Source: Methylorubrum populi (GTDB taxonomy: Bacteria > Pseudomonadota > Alphaproteobacteria > Rhizobiales > Beijerinckiaceae). From it: a DNA stretch of 64,000 bases. Positions 29,725 to 41,055 of the stretch are shown here, piece after piece. A model generated the notes under the pieces. That model saw nothing but the letters and a program-made list of their open reading frames with translations. It searched no databases and had not been told where the DNA came from. The first letter of the stretch is position 1. Each line of letters begins with the position of its first letter. The stretch is taken from positions 310,001-374,000 of the forward strand of contig DYYG01000035.1 in the NCBI GenBank assembly GCA_020741775.1, given 5' to 3'. The position numbers were made by a program, and so were the translations under genes.

Positions 29725-31800
29725 TTACTTCTTGTGCTTCGCCACCTGAGCCCGAGCGGCCTCCAGCACCTTCTCGGCGGTGAAGCCGAACTTGGTGAGC
29801 AGGTCCTTGATCGGGGCCGAGGCGCCGAAGGTGTGCATGCCGACGATGGCGCCCGAGGAACCGGCATAGCGGTCCCAGCCGATCACGCTGCCCTGTTCCA
29901 CCGCCACGCGGGCCAGAACCTCCGGTGGCAGCACGCTGTTGCGATAGGCCTCGTCCTGGCGCTCGAACAGATTCCAGGACGGCATCGAGACGACGCGGGC
30001 TCTCACGCCCTCGCCCTTCAGGGTCTCGTAGGCGCCGACGCAGAGCTGAACCTCCGAGCCGGAACCGATTAGGATCACCTCGGGCGTGCCCTCACAATCG
30101 GCCAGCACATAGGCGCCCTTCGCGGTGCCCGAGGCGGCGCCGTATTGCGAGCGGTCGAAGGTCGGCAGCGGCTGGCGCGACAGGGCGAGCACCGCCGGCT
30201 GGTTCTTCAGCGAGAAGATCACCCGGTAGGCCTCGGCCACCTCGTTGGCATCGGCCGGGCGCAGGGTCACGAGGCCGGGGATGCAGCGCAGGGAGAGCAG
30301 TTGCTCCACCGGCTGGTGGGTCGGCCCATCCTCACCCACGCCGATCGAGTCGTGCGTGAAGATATGGAAGACCGGCAGTTCCATCAGCGCGGCGAGGCGG
30401 ATCGGCGGGCGCATGTAATCGGCGAAGACAAGGAAGGTGGCGCCGTAGGCGCGTAAGCCCACGAGTCCCAGGCCGTTCACGATCGAGCCCATGGCATGCT
30501 CGCGCACGCCGAAATGGATGTTGCGCCCGCCCGGCTCGAACGGGGTGAGCGAGCCGGCTCCCTCGAAGGTCAGGTTCGACTTGTTCGAGGGCGCGAGATC
30601 GGCCGAGCCGCCGAGCAGGAAGGGCACGTGCTGGGCGATGGCGTTGAGCACCTTGCCGGAGGATTCGCGCGTCGCCAGCCCCTTGGCGTCGGGCGCGAAC
30701 ACCGGAATGTCCTTGTCCCAGCCTGCGGGAAGCCGGCCTTCGAGGAAGGCGGAGAGATCCTCGGCATGCTCGGCATCCGCCGCCTTGGCGGCGTCGAAGA
30801 AGCCCTGCCACTGCGCGTAGAGCGCGGCGCCGCGCTTGCCGATGCCCTCGCTGAACGTGTCATAGACGCCGTCCGGCACCAGGAACTCGGATTCCTCCGG
30901 CCAGCCATAGGCGCGCTTGGCGCCCTTCACCTCGTCGGGGCCGAGAGCGTCGGAATGGGCCTTGGAGGTGTTCTGCTTGGTCGGTGCGCCGTAGCCGATG
31001 ATCGAGTTGACGATGATCAGCGTCGGGCGGTCGCTCGATTGCAGGAAGGTCTCGATCGCCGCCGAGATCGCGTGGGTGTCATTGGCATCGGCCACCCGCA
31101 GCACCTGCCAGCCATAGGCGAGGAAGCGGGCCGCCACCTCCTCGGAGAAGGCCAGCTCGGTATGGCCCTCGATGGTGATGGTGTTGTTGTCGTAAATCCA
31201 GCACAGGTTCGACAGGCGCAGATGCCCGGCGATGGAGGCGGCCTCCTGGCTGACGCCCTCCATCAGGTCGCCGTCCGAGCAGATGGCGTAGACGTTGTAG
31301 TCGAACAGCGGCAGGTCGGGCCGGTTCAGCCGCTCGCCCTTGAAGCGGCCGCCGATGGCCATGCCGACCGAATTGGCCACGCCCTGGCCGAGCGGGCCCG
31401 TCGTCGTCTCGACGCCGGTGGTGAAATGGTATTCCGGGTGGCCCGGGGTCCGGCTGTCGAGCTGCCGGAACTTCTTGATGTCGTCGAGCGAGATGGCGGG
31501 AGCGTTGCCGCCATCCTTCTCGGCCACGCGGGCGAGATGCAGCAGCGCGTAGAGCAGCATCGAGGCATGGCCCGCCGAGAGCACGAACCGGTCGCGGTTC
31601 GGCCAGTGCGGGTGGGCCGGATCGTAGCGGAGATACCGGTTCCACAGGGTGTAGGCGACGGGCGCCAGCGCCATCGGCGCGCCGGCATGGCCGGAATTCG
31701 CCTTCTGCACCGCGTCGATCGCGAGCGTCCGGATCGTGTCGATCGCGAGCTTGTCGCCCTCGCTCAGGGCCGCCTTGGGGCTCGTATCTGCACCGCTCAT
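29725..31800 (-). CDS. tkt: transketolase
   Basis: AIDAVQKANSGHAGAPMALAPVAYTLW, GPLGQGVANSVGMAIG, ICSDGDLMEGVSQEAASIAGH, FTHDSIGVGEDGPTHQPVEQL. Confidence 0.96.
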   Translation of the reverse strand: MSGADTSPKAALSEGDKLAIDTIRTLAIDAVQKANSGHAGAPMALAPVAYTLWNRYLRYDPAHPHWPNRDRFVLSAGHASMLLYALLHLARVAEKDGGNAPAISLDDIKKFRQLDSRTPGHPEYHFTTGVETTTGPLGQGVANSVGMAIGGRFKGERLNRPDLPLFDYNVYAICSDGDLMEGVSQEAASIAGHLRLSNLCWIYDNNTITIEGHTELAFSEEVAARFLAYGWQVLRVADANDTHAISAAIETFLQSSDRPTLIIVNSIIGYGAPTKQNTSKAHSDALGPDEVKGAKRAYGWPEESEFLVPDGVYDTFSEGIGKRGAALYAQWQGFFDAAKAADAEHAEDLSAFLEGRLPAGWDKDIPVFAPDAKGLATRESSGKVLNAIAQHVPFLLGGSADLAPSNKSNLTFEGAGSLTPFEPGGRNIHFGVREHAMGSIVNGLGLVGLRAYGATFLVFADYMRPPIRLAALMELPVFHIFTHDSIGVGEDGPTHQPVEQLLSLRCIPGLVTLRPADANEVAEAYRVIFSLKNQPAVLALSRQPLPTFDRSQYGAASGTAKGAYVLADCEGTPEVILIGSGSEVQLCVGAYETLKGEGVRARVVSMPSWNLFERQDEAYRNSVLPPEVLARVAVEQGSVIGWDRYAGSSGAIVGMHTFGASAPIKDLLTKFGFTAEKVLEAARAQVAKHKK

Positions 31801-31851
31801 CAGATTTCCGTCTTTCTCGCTTCCACCGCCCGCCCTGGGGACGGGCCGCGC

Positions 31852-33711
<1,860 letters not shown>

Positions 33712-34067
33712 TCCGATCTCCGTCGCCGTGTCCCGAACCGATCGGCGCGGGGCGAACGCGGGTCTCGGTCTTGCGCGAGGGCGTCAACGCGCGCGGGCTC
33801 GCGGAGAGGCGGCGGGCGTGACGTCGGTCGCTCTGTCAGCGCGAAGTGGCGCAGCCGCCGCGCTCCGCAAGGCTTGCGGGCTCACGATTGTGAAGCTGGC
33901 CCCTAAAGACCAGCAGCCAAGCCGATCCCGTCTCCGGGTTCCTGTCGTGACATAGGGTCTTTCGACGAACCGGGACCCACTCTGCGGGAAACCGCTCCAG
34001 AGCCGTGCCCGACCGCGCTGCAATCGAGCACGGCTCTAGCCCCTTGTTGTGACGCGCTTTCTTGCGC

Positions 34068-34102
34068 CGAACCGGTCTCCACTTCGGCGGAACGTGCTCT
34101 AG
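34068..34102. repeat. intergenic repeat-like motif GAACCGGTCTCCACTTCGGCGGAACGTGCTCTAG
   Basis: Resembles the dispersed GAACCGGT-TCCACTT...GCTCTAG sequence common between alphaproteobacterial genes; overlaps the stop codon of the 34099 CDS. Confidence 0.45.
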
Positions 34103-34689
34103 CGCAGTTCCGAGACGAGACTGACGACCGAACTGCCGAGATGGGCCGCGCCGGTCCCGGCACTGCGGACCGCGTCCCAGGTCGCGTCGATGGCGGCGAA
34201 GGGCAGGGCCCCCGCTGGCAGGAAGCGGCTGCCCTCCGGCTCTGCCGGGGCGGACATGGATTTCGGCGGCGGCTGCGTCGTCGCCATCCGGCTGGCGGGC
34301 TGGCGGCGGCGTTCGACGCGGGCCGTGGCGGGGGACCGGGCCGGACGGGGGGCCACCTCGGGCTCGCCCAGGGCGACGAGGGGCGCGAGGCGAGCGAAGG
34401 CCTCGCTCGCCGGAACGGGCTCAAGATCGGCGACGAGGGCCTTGCCCGGATTGAATGGCGAGAGGCTCGGCGCCACGGTCATGGATGGCGGGGCCGACAG
34501 AGTGGCCTGCGCAGGAGCCTCGATGCCGATCGAGCCGGTCACCTCCGGGCCCTGCTTGGCCGGTTCCCGGCAAACGAGGGACAACAGGGCGGCGACGACG
34601 GCGAGGCCGAGGGTCGGCAAGAAAGGCGGCAGGCCGGCGCGGGGCGTCGCGGCCACATCCGGCTTTCGCAACGGATCGACGACGCGCAT
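34099..34689 (-). CDS. hypothetical protein with one predicted TM segment
   Basis: MRVVDPLRKPDVAATPRAGLPPFLPTLGLAVVAALLSLVC... Confidence 0.6.
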   Translation of the reverse strand: MRVVDPLRKPDVAATPRAGLPPFLPTLGLAVVAALLSLVCREPAKQGPEVTGSIGIEAPAQATLSAPPSMTVAPSLSPFNPGKALVADLEPVPASEAFARLAPLVALGEPEVAPRPARSPATARVERRRQPASRMATTQPPPKSMSAPAEPEGSRFLPAGALPFAAIDATWDAVRSAGTGAAHLGSSVVSLVSELR

Positions 34690-34898
34690 GGACCGGACCC
34701 TCCCGCTGGATTCGAGAACGGCTTGAGTGTGCCGTCCCGTTTGCGGCAGAAGCGGGGCCGCCGCATGTCGATTCGTAACTCCCGTCGCCCTCCGACAGGG
34801 GGCGAAGCGGGCATGGGGTTTGCCTTACCAAGCGCCGTCCGATTGCCTCGGCGGGGCTTGCGCCGGCCTCGAACGGATCGCACCATTTTCGGGCCTCG

Positions 34899-35486
34899 AT
34901 GACCGAGACCAGCCTCACCGTCGCCGTGATCGACCCGAGCCGCGTCCGCGCCGCGATTCTGGAGGAGGGGCTGCGCGCCTCCGGTGTCGGCACCGTCGTC
35001 GTCCTTCCCGACGGGCCGGATCTTCAGGCGCGGGTGGCGAGCCTCAGGCCCGACGTGATCGTGGTCCATCTCGAGAGCCCGAGCCGGGACGTTCTGGAGC
35101 AGATGTCCGGCCTGTCCCGGCAGGCTGAGCGGCCGGTGGCGATGTTCGTCGACCGTTCGGACCAGACCATGATGCAGGCGGCGGTCGATGCGGGCATCTC
35201 GGCCTACGTCGTCGACGGCCTGCGGGCGGAACGGATCAAGTCAATCCTCGACATCGCCATCCTGCGTTTCAACGCCTTCGCCCGGTTGCAGCGCGAACTC
35301 GACGAGGCCCGTTCGGAACTCGCCGACCGCAAGCTGATCGAGCGCGCCAAGGGCATCCTGATGACGCGGAAGGGGATGAGCGAGGAGGAGGCCTACAAGC
35401 TCCTCCGTCGGCAGGCGATGAACGAGAAGCGCAAGATCGTCGACATCGCCCGCGCCATCGTCACCGCGGCGGACCTGCTCGGATGA
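34899..35486 (+). CDS. nasT: ANTAR-domain response regulator, NasT-like RNA-binding antiterminator
   Basis: C-terminal ANTAR: LQRELDEARSELADRKLIERAKGILMTRKGMSEEEAYKLLRRQAMNEKRKIVDIARAIVTA; degenerate receiver domain; followed by nasS-like gene. Confidence 0.9.
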   Translation: MTETSLTVAVIDPSRVRAAILEEGLRASGVGTVVVLPDGPDLQARVASLRPDVIVVHLESPSRDVLEQMSGLSRQAERPVAMFVDRSDQTMMQAAVDAGISAYVVDGLRAERIKSILDIAILRFNAFARLQRELDEARSELADRKLIERAKGILMTRKGMSEEEAYKLLRRQAMNEKRKIVDIARAIVTAADLLG

Positions 35487-36502
35487 AGCTGACCCTCGGA
35501 TACGTTCCGCTCACCGACGCGGCCCCGGTGATCGCCGCGGCGGAGCTGGGTTTCGCCCAGGAGGAGGGGCTCGACCTCACCCTGTCGCGGGAGCCCTCCT
35601 GGGCGACCCTGCGCGACCGGCTGGCGCTGGGCCATCTCGACGCCGCGCATATGCTGGCCCCGCTGGCCATCGCCAGCGCCCTGGGACTTTCCGGGCCGCA
35701 GGCGAGTCTGGCCATACCGATGGCGCTCAACCTCAACGGCAACGCCGTGACGGTCTCCAACACGCTCTGGGAGGCGATGGCACCGGCGAGCGATGCCCTC
35801 GACGACGTCGCGGAGGCCTTCGCGCGGATCGCCGGAGAACGGGCCGCCGCCGGGAACCCGTTGACGATCGGCACGGTCCATCCCTTCTCCAGCCACTCCT
35901 ACCAGCTCCGCCACTTCGCGCGGCGCGGCGGATGCGATCTCGATGCCTGCGTGCGGATCGTGGCGGTGCCACCTCCGGATACGGTCGATGCCCTCCGGCG
36001 CGGCCTCCTTGACGGCGTCTGCGTCGGCGCACCCTGGAACAGCGTCGCGGTCGCCGCCGGTCTCGGGCGCATCGCGGCCCTGTGCTGCGAGATCGTCCCC
36101 GATTGTCCGGAGAAGGTGCTGGCCGTGGCGGCTGAGGCGGCAGATGCGTCCGGGCCCCTGGTGCGGGCCGTCCATCGCGCCGGTCTATGGTGCGCCGAGC
36201 CCGGCAACCGCAATGCCCTCGGCACCCTGCTCGCCGAGCGGGGCGGCTTCGCCTCCGTCGATGCTCCCCTGATCGCCCGAACCCTCGGCGGAGCGCTGAT
36301 CGTGGATGCGCAGGGCACCGAACGGACGAACCCCGCCTATCTCCGCCTCGGTGCCGCAACCCACCGGCCGGACCCGGATCAAGCCCGATGGCTGGTGGCG
36401 CAGATGGTTGCCTGCGGTCAGATCGCACCGGGGGGCGACGAGGCGGAGCGCGCGGCCGCTCTCTACCGGCCGGACACCTTCGAGGCTGCGACCGGGGCGT
36501 AA
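35483..36502 (+). CDS. nasS: CmpA/NrtA-family protein without signal peptide, NasS-like nitrate sensor
   Basis: MKLTLGYVPLTDAAPVIAAAELGFAQEEGLDLTLSREPSWATLRDRLALGHLDAAHMLAP; ATGA overlap with nasT. Confidence 0.88.
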   Translation: MKLTLGYVPLTDAAPVIAAAELGFAQEEGLDLTLSREPSWATLRDRLALGHLDAAHMLAPLAIASALGLSGPQASLAIPMALNLNGNAVTVSNTLWEAMAPASDALDDVAEAFARIAGERAAAGNPLTIGTVHPFSSHSYQLRHFARRGGCDLDACVRIVAVPPPDTVDALRRGLLDGVCVGAPWNSVAVAAGLGRIAALCCEIVPDCPEKVLAVAAEAADASGPLVRAVHRAGLWCAEPGNRNALGTLLAERGGFASVDAPLIARTLGGALIVDAQGTERTNPAYLRLGAATHRPDPDQARWLVAQMVACGQIAPGGDEAERAAALYRPDTFEAATGA

Positions 36503-36677
36503 CACGTCCTAACCGTGCCCCGGCCGGAGCGGGATGACGCCTGAGAACGGCCAAGCCTGCGCATCAGACCGCCATTTGCCTAGTTTTTAAGCAAAGTCCT
36601 TCGGCTGCACCTCTTCCGCCCCGGACGTTCCCCGGCTCGTGCCCGAATTTGACGTCGCACAGCATGCCGGGATCGGT

Positions 36678-36692
36678 TGGCACGCTTCCTGC
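36678..36692 (+). promoter_or_regulatory. sigma54 (RpoN)-type -24/-12 promoter
   Basis: TGGCACGCTTCCTGC vs consensus TGGCAC-N5-TTGC; GG/GC spacing correct. Confidence 0.7.
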
Positions 36693-36707
36693 GAATCATT
36701 CCACACA

Positions 36708-36816
36708 GGCGTGCCAACGACGACGCGCCCTCACAGAATCAGCAAAGCCGCTGATCCGGATTCTCTGCACGCGACGATTGTCGATCGCGCAGGCGATCCC
36801 GGACGGCGGCTTTCTT
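36708..36816 (+). promoter_or_regulatory. Candidate ANTAR (NasT) RNA leader: dual hexaloop hairpins plus overlapping intrinsic terminator
   Basis: P1 36708-36729 loop AACGAC; P2 36738-36755 ATCAGC[AAAGCC]GCTGAT; terminator arms AAAGCCGC (36744-36751) / GCGGCTTT (36806-36813), TCCGG / CCGGA, then TTTCTT. Confidence 0.75.
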
Positions 36817-36850
36817 CATGTGCGCTCAGGGCAACGGAGACGAAGAGCGG

Positions 36851-38143
36851 ATGAGCATCGATCAGGGCAACACGACCCGTCGCGGCGTCCTCAAGGGAGC
36901 GGCAGCCGCCCTCGCCTTGGCGGGTGCCGCCCGCGCCGCCTTGCCGGCCGGTGCCTTCGCGCAGGGTGCCGGCCCGGAGGTGAAGGGCGTGAAGCTCGGC
37001 TTCATCGCGCTCACCGACGCGGCGCCGCTGTTCGTCGCTAAGGAGAAGGGCATCTTCGCCAAGTACGGCCTGCCGGAAACGGAGGTGCTGAAGCAGGCCT
37101 CCTGGGGCACCACCCGTGACAACCTCGTGCTCGGCTCCGAGGGCAACGGCATCGACGGCGCCCACATCCTCACGCCGATGCCGTACCTGATCTCCGCCGG
37201 CCGGGTGACGCAGAACAACGTGCCGGTGCCGATGTACATCATGGCCCGGCTCAACCTGAACGGTCAGTGCATCTCGATCTCCAAGGAATATCTCGACCAG
37301 AAGATCGGTCTCGACACCAAGCCGTTCAAAATCGCGCTGGAGAAGAAGAAGGCCTCCGGCAAGGCCGTGAAGGCGGCGATGACCTTCCCCGGCGGCACCC
37401 ACGACCTGTGGATCCGCTACTGGCTCGCCGCCGGCGGCATCGACCCGGACAAGGACATCGAGACCATCGTCGTGCCGCCGCCCCAGATGGTGGCGAACAT
37501 GAAGGTCGGCACGATGGACTGCTTCTGCGTCTGCGAGCCGTGGAACGAGCAGCTCATCCACCAGGGCATCGGCTACACCGCCGTCACCACCGGCGAACTC
37601 TGGAAGGATCACCCGGAGAAGGCCTTCGCCATGCGCGCGGCCTGGGTCGACAAATATCCTAACGCTGCCAAGGCCCTGCTGATGGCGGTGATGGAAGCCC
37701 AGCAATGGTGCGACAAGCCGGAGAATCGCGACGAGATGGCGGCCATCGTCGCCAAGCGTCAGTGGATCAACGTGCCGGTCGCCGATGTGGTCGACCGGAT
37801 GAAGGGCAAGTTCGACTACGGCACCGGCCGCATCGTCGAGAACAGCCCCTTCACCATGAAGTTCTGGGCCGACAACGCCTCCTATCCCTACCGGTCGCAT
37901 GACCTCTGGTTCCTCACCGAGGACATCCGCTGGGGCAAGTTCGACGCGCAGACCGACACCAAGGCACTGATCGCCAAGGTCAACCGCGAGGATCTCTGGC
38001 GCGAGGCCGCCAAGGCGCTCGGCGTCACCAGCCTCCCGGCTTCCACCTCGCGCGGCGTCGAGACGCTGTTCGACGGCAAGGTGTTCGATCCGGAAAACCC
38101 GGCCGCCTACCTCGCCAGCCTCGACATCAAGAAGGTCGCGTGA
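36851..38143 (+). CDS. nrtA: nitrate ABC transporter substrate-binding protein (CmpA/NrtA)
   Basis: NTTRRGVLKGAAAALALAGAARA Tat-like signal; VKLGFIALTDAAPLFVAKEKGIFAKYGLPETEVLKQASWGTTRDNLVLG. Confidence 0.92.
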   Translation: MSIDQGNTTRRGVLKGAAAALALAGAARAALPAGAFAQGAGPEVKGVKLGFIALTDAAPLFVAKEKGIFAKYGLPETEVLKQASWGTTRDNLVLGSEGNGIDGAHILTPMPYLISAGRVTQNNVPVPMYIMARLNLNGQCISISKEYLDQKIGLDTKPFKIALEKKKASGKAVKAAMTFPGGTHDLWIRYWLAAGGIDPDKDIETIVVPPPQMVANMKVGTMDCFCVCEPWNEQLIHQGIGYTAVTTGELWKDHPEKAFAMRAAWVDKYPNAAKALLMAVMEAQQWCDKPENRDEMAAIVAKRQWINVPVADVVDRMKGKFDYGTGRIVENSPFTMKFWADNASYPYRSHDLWFLTEDIRWGKFDAQTDTKALIAKVNREDLWREAAKALGVTSLPASTSRGVETLFDGKVFDPENPAAYLASLDIKKVA

Positions 38144-39000
38144 TGGCCACCGGAGCAACCCTCGCCGCAACCCGCGACCGCGCCGCCAAGGTTCGCGGCC
38201 CCCTCGTGACCCTGGCGGGCCTGCGCGGCATCGCTGCCCGGGTCCTGCCGCCGCTCGTCGTCCTGGCGGGCTTCCTGCTGCTGTGGGAGGTGCTGTGCTC
38301 CTCTCCGACCGCCGGCCTGCCGCCGCCCTCGCGGGTGGTGGCCGAGGCCTGGGACATCATCGTCGATCCGTTCTACGACAACGGCGGCACCGATAAGGGC
38401 CTGTTCTGGCACATCACGGCGAGCCTCCAGCGGGTCGCGCTGGGCTTCGCCCTGGCGGTGGTGGCGGGCGTTCTGCTCGGCACCCTGGTCGGCCAGTCCG
38501 AATGGGCGATGCGCGGCCTCGATCCGATCTTCCAGGTCCTGCGGACGATCCCGCCGCTGGCTTGGCTGCCGCTGTCGCTGGCCGCCTTCCGAGACGGGCA
38601 GCCGAGCGCGATCTTCGTGATCTTCATCACCTCGATCTGGCCGATCATCATCAACACCGCCGTCGGCATCCGCAACATTCCGCAGGACTACCGCAACGTC
38701 GCCGCCGTGATCCGGCTCAACCCGATCGAGTTCTTTGTGAAGATCATGCTGCCCTCCGCAGCGCCATACATCTTCACCGGTCTTCGCATCGGCGTCGGCC
38801 TGTCCTGGCTCGCCATCGTCGCGGCCGAGATGCTGATCGGCGGCGTCGGCATCGGCTTCTTCATCTGGGACGCGTGGAATTCCTCGCACATCAGCGAGAT
38901 CATCGTCGCCCTGGTCTATGTCGGGCTCATCGGCTTCGTCCTCGACCGTCTGGTCGCCGGCGTCGGCGTGCTCGTCACCCGCGGCACCAGCGCAGCCTGA
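38143..39000 (+). CDS. nrtB: nitrate ABC transporter permease
   Basis: LGFALAVVAGVLLGTLVGQSEWAMRGLDPIFQVLRTIPPLAWLPLSLAAF, SWLAIVAAEMLIGGVGIGFFIWDAWN. Confidence 0.92.
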   Translation: MATGATLAATRDRAAKVRGPLVTLAGLRGIAARVLPPLVVLAGFLLLWEVLCSSPTAGLPPPSRVVAEAWDIIVDPFYDNGGTDKGLFWHITASLQRVALGFALAVVAGVLLGTLVGQSEWAMRGLDPIFQVLRTIPPLAWLPLSLAAFRDGQPSAIFVIFITSIWPIIINTAVGIRNIPQDYRNVAAVIRLNPIEFFVKIMLPSAAPYIFTGLRIGVGLSWLAIVAAEMLIGGVGIGFFIWDAWNSSHISEIIVALVYVGLIGFVLDRLVAGVGVLVTRGTSAA

Positions 39001-39012
39001 GGGACGAACATC

Positions 39013-39807
39013 ATGGCCCATCTCTCCCTCTCCCAGGTCGGCATCACCTTCCGCCGCGGCGGCAAGACATCGGAAGTCTTGCGCGACGTGAACCTCGACA
39101 TCGCCAAGGGCGAGTTCGTCTCGATCATCGGGCATTCGGGTTGCGGCAAGTCGACGGTGCTCAACATCGTCGCCGGCCTGCTCAAGGCCTCGACCGGCGG
39201 CGTGCTCCTCGACGGCAAGGAGGTGAATGCCCCCGGCCCCGACCGCGCCGTGGTGTTCCAGAACCACTCGCTCCTGCCCTGGCTCACCGTGCGCGAGAAC
39301 GTGGCGCTCGCCGTCGACAAGGTGCTCAGGGGCAAGAAGTCGAAGGCCGAGCGGGCCCAGTGGATCGAGCACAACCTCGCCCTCGTGAACATGATGCACG
39401 CCGCCGACAAGCGCCCGGCGGAGATCTCCGGCGGCATGAAGCAGCGCGTCGGCATCGCCCGCGCGCTCGCCATGGAACCGACCGTGCTCCTGATGGACGA
39501 GCCGTTCGGGGCGCTCGACGCGCTCACCCGCGCCCACCTTCAGGACCAGTTGATGGAGATCCAGACGCGCCTGCGGAACACCGTCATCATGATCACCCAC
39601 GACGTGGACGAGGCGGTGCTGCTCTCCGACCGCATCGTGATGATGACCAACGGGCCCTCCGCCACCATCGGCGAGATCCTGCCCGTGGATCTGCCCCGCC
39701 CACGTCGCCGGCTCGATCTGGTGGAGGACGCCACCTACGTTCACGCGCGTGCCGCAGTCTTGGAATTTCTCTATGCCCGGCATGCCAGGCCCGCCCTCGC
39801 GGCGTGA
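39013..39807 (+). CDS. nitrate ABC transporter ATP-binding protein
   Basis: Walker A GHSGCGKST, signature ISGGMKQRVGIARALA, Walker B VLLMDEPFGALDALT. Confidence 0.93.
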   Translation: MAHLSLSQVGITFRRGGKTSEVLRDVNLDIAKGEFVSIIGHSGCGKSTVLNIVAGLLKASTGGVLLDGKEVNAPGPDRAVVFQNHSLLPWLTVRENVALAVDKVLRGKKSKAERAQWIEHNLALVNMMHAADKRPAEISGGMKQRVGIARALAMEPTVLLMDEPFGALDALTRAHLQDQLMEIQTRLRNTVIMITHDVDEAVLLSDRIVMMTNGPSATIGEILPVDLPRPRRRLDLVEDATYVHARAAVLEFLYARHARPALAA

Positions 39808-39834
39808 CTTGGTAAACCGGGGGGGCGTGACTTG

Positions 39835-41055
39835 ATGAGCATGAAGGAAAGACTTGTCGTCGTCGGTAACGGGATGGCTTCGCTTCGCTTCCTGGAGCGG
39901 CTGACCGAGCGGGCGCCGGGCCGCTACGATGTGACCGTGGTCGGCGCCGAGCCGGTGGCGGCCTACAACCGGGTGCTGCTCTCCTCGCTGCTCGGCGGCG
40001 AGGTGGACGAGGCGGCCTGCGGCTTCCGTCCCCTGTCCTGGTACGAGGAGCACGGCATCCGCCTCGTTACCGGCGCGCCGGTGACGGAGATCGACCGGGC
40101 CAACCGCCTCGCCGTCGTCGGGGAGACGCATGTCCTGCCCTATGACCGGCTGGTCCTGGCGGTGGGCTCGCTGCCGATCCGGCTGCCCCTTCCGGGCATC
40201 GACCTGCCCGGCGTCCTGACCTTCCGCGACTTCGCCGACGTGGCGGCGATCCGGAAGGCGGCGGTGGCTCACGCCAAGGCGGTGGTGATCGGCGGCGGCC
40301 TGCTCGGGCTGGAAGCCGCCGTCGGGCTCGCCCGGCTCGGAGTCGAGACCACCCTCGTCCACGTCATGGACCGGGTGATGGAGCGCCAGCTCGATCACAG
40401 CGCCGCCCGCCTCGTGCGCGCGGCGATGGAGGCCAGGGGCGTGCGGATGCTGCTCTCGGCCGACACCGCCGCCATCGAGGGCGACGGCCGGGTCGAGCGC
40501 TTGGTGATGAAGGACGGCACGGTGGTGCCGGCGGATCTCGTGGTGATGTCGGTCGGCATCCGCGCCTCGATGGCGCTGGCGCAATCCTGCGGGCTCGCCT
40601 GCGGACGCGGCATCACCGTCGACGACCGCATGACCACTTCGGACCCGGCGATCCATGCGCTGGGCGAATGCGCGGAGCACAGAGGCGTGGTTTACGGCCT
40701 CGTCGAGCCCGCCTACGAGCAGGCCGAAGTGCTGTCGCGCCATCTCGTCGGCGAAGCGGCGGCCTATTCCGGCACGTCCCTTGCCACGAGCCTCAAGGTG
40801 TCGGGCCTGCCGGTCTTCTCGGCCGGGCTGGTCGATACGCCGGACGGCGCCGAGGCGATCGTGATGCACGACGCCGCCGCCGGGCTCTACCGCAAACTGA
40901 TCGTCATCGACGGGCGGCTCGCAGGAGCCGTCTTCGTCGGCGACATCTCGGAGCAGGCGCGCTGCAAGGAGCTGATCCGCTCCGGCGCGCCGCTCTCCCC
41001 TGACGACCGGGACGATCTGATGTTCGGCCCGGCCCCGAAAACCCTCGCAGCGTGA
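39835..41055 (+). CDS. NAD(P)/FAD-dependent oxidoreductase resembling the flavin domain of NirB
   Basis: RLVVVGNGMASLRFLERLTER...YNRVLLSSLLGGEVDEA; AVVIGGGLLGLEAAVGLARLGVETTLVHVMDRVMERQLD. Confidence 0.88.
   Translation: MSMKERLVVVGNGMASLRFLERLTERAPGRYDVTVVGAEPVAAYNRVLLSSLLGGEVDEAACGFRPLSWYEEHGIRLVTGAPVTEIDRANRLAVVGETHVLPYDRLVLAVGSLPIRLPLPGIDLPGVLTFRDFADVAAIRKAAVAHAKAVVIGGGLLGLEAAVGLARLGVETTLVHVMDRVMERQLDHSAARLVRAAMEARGVRMLLSADTAAIEGDGRVERLVMKDGTVVPADLVVMSVGIRASMALAQSCGLACGRGITVDDRMTTSDPAIHALGECAEHRGVVYGLVEPAYEQAEVLSRHLVGEAAAYSGTSLATSLKVSGLPVFSAGLVDTPDGAEAIVMHDAAAGLYRKLIVIDGRLAGAVFVGDISEQARCKELIRSGAPLSPDDRDDLMFGPAPKTLAA

Noticed and set aside
38107-40869. 920-aa minus-strand ORF opposite nrtB, nrtC and the FAD gene
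   Set aside because: Antisense shadow, repetitive charged composition.
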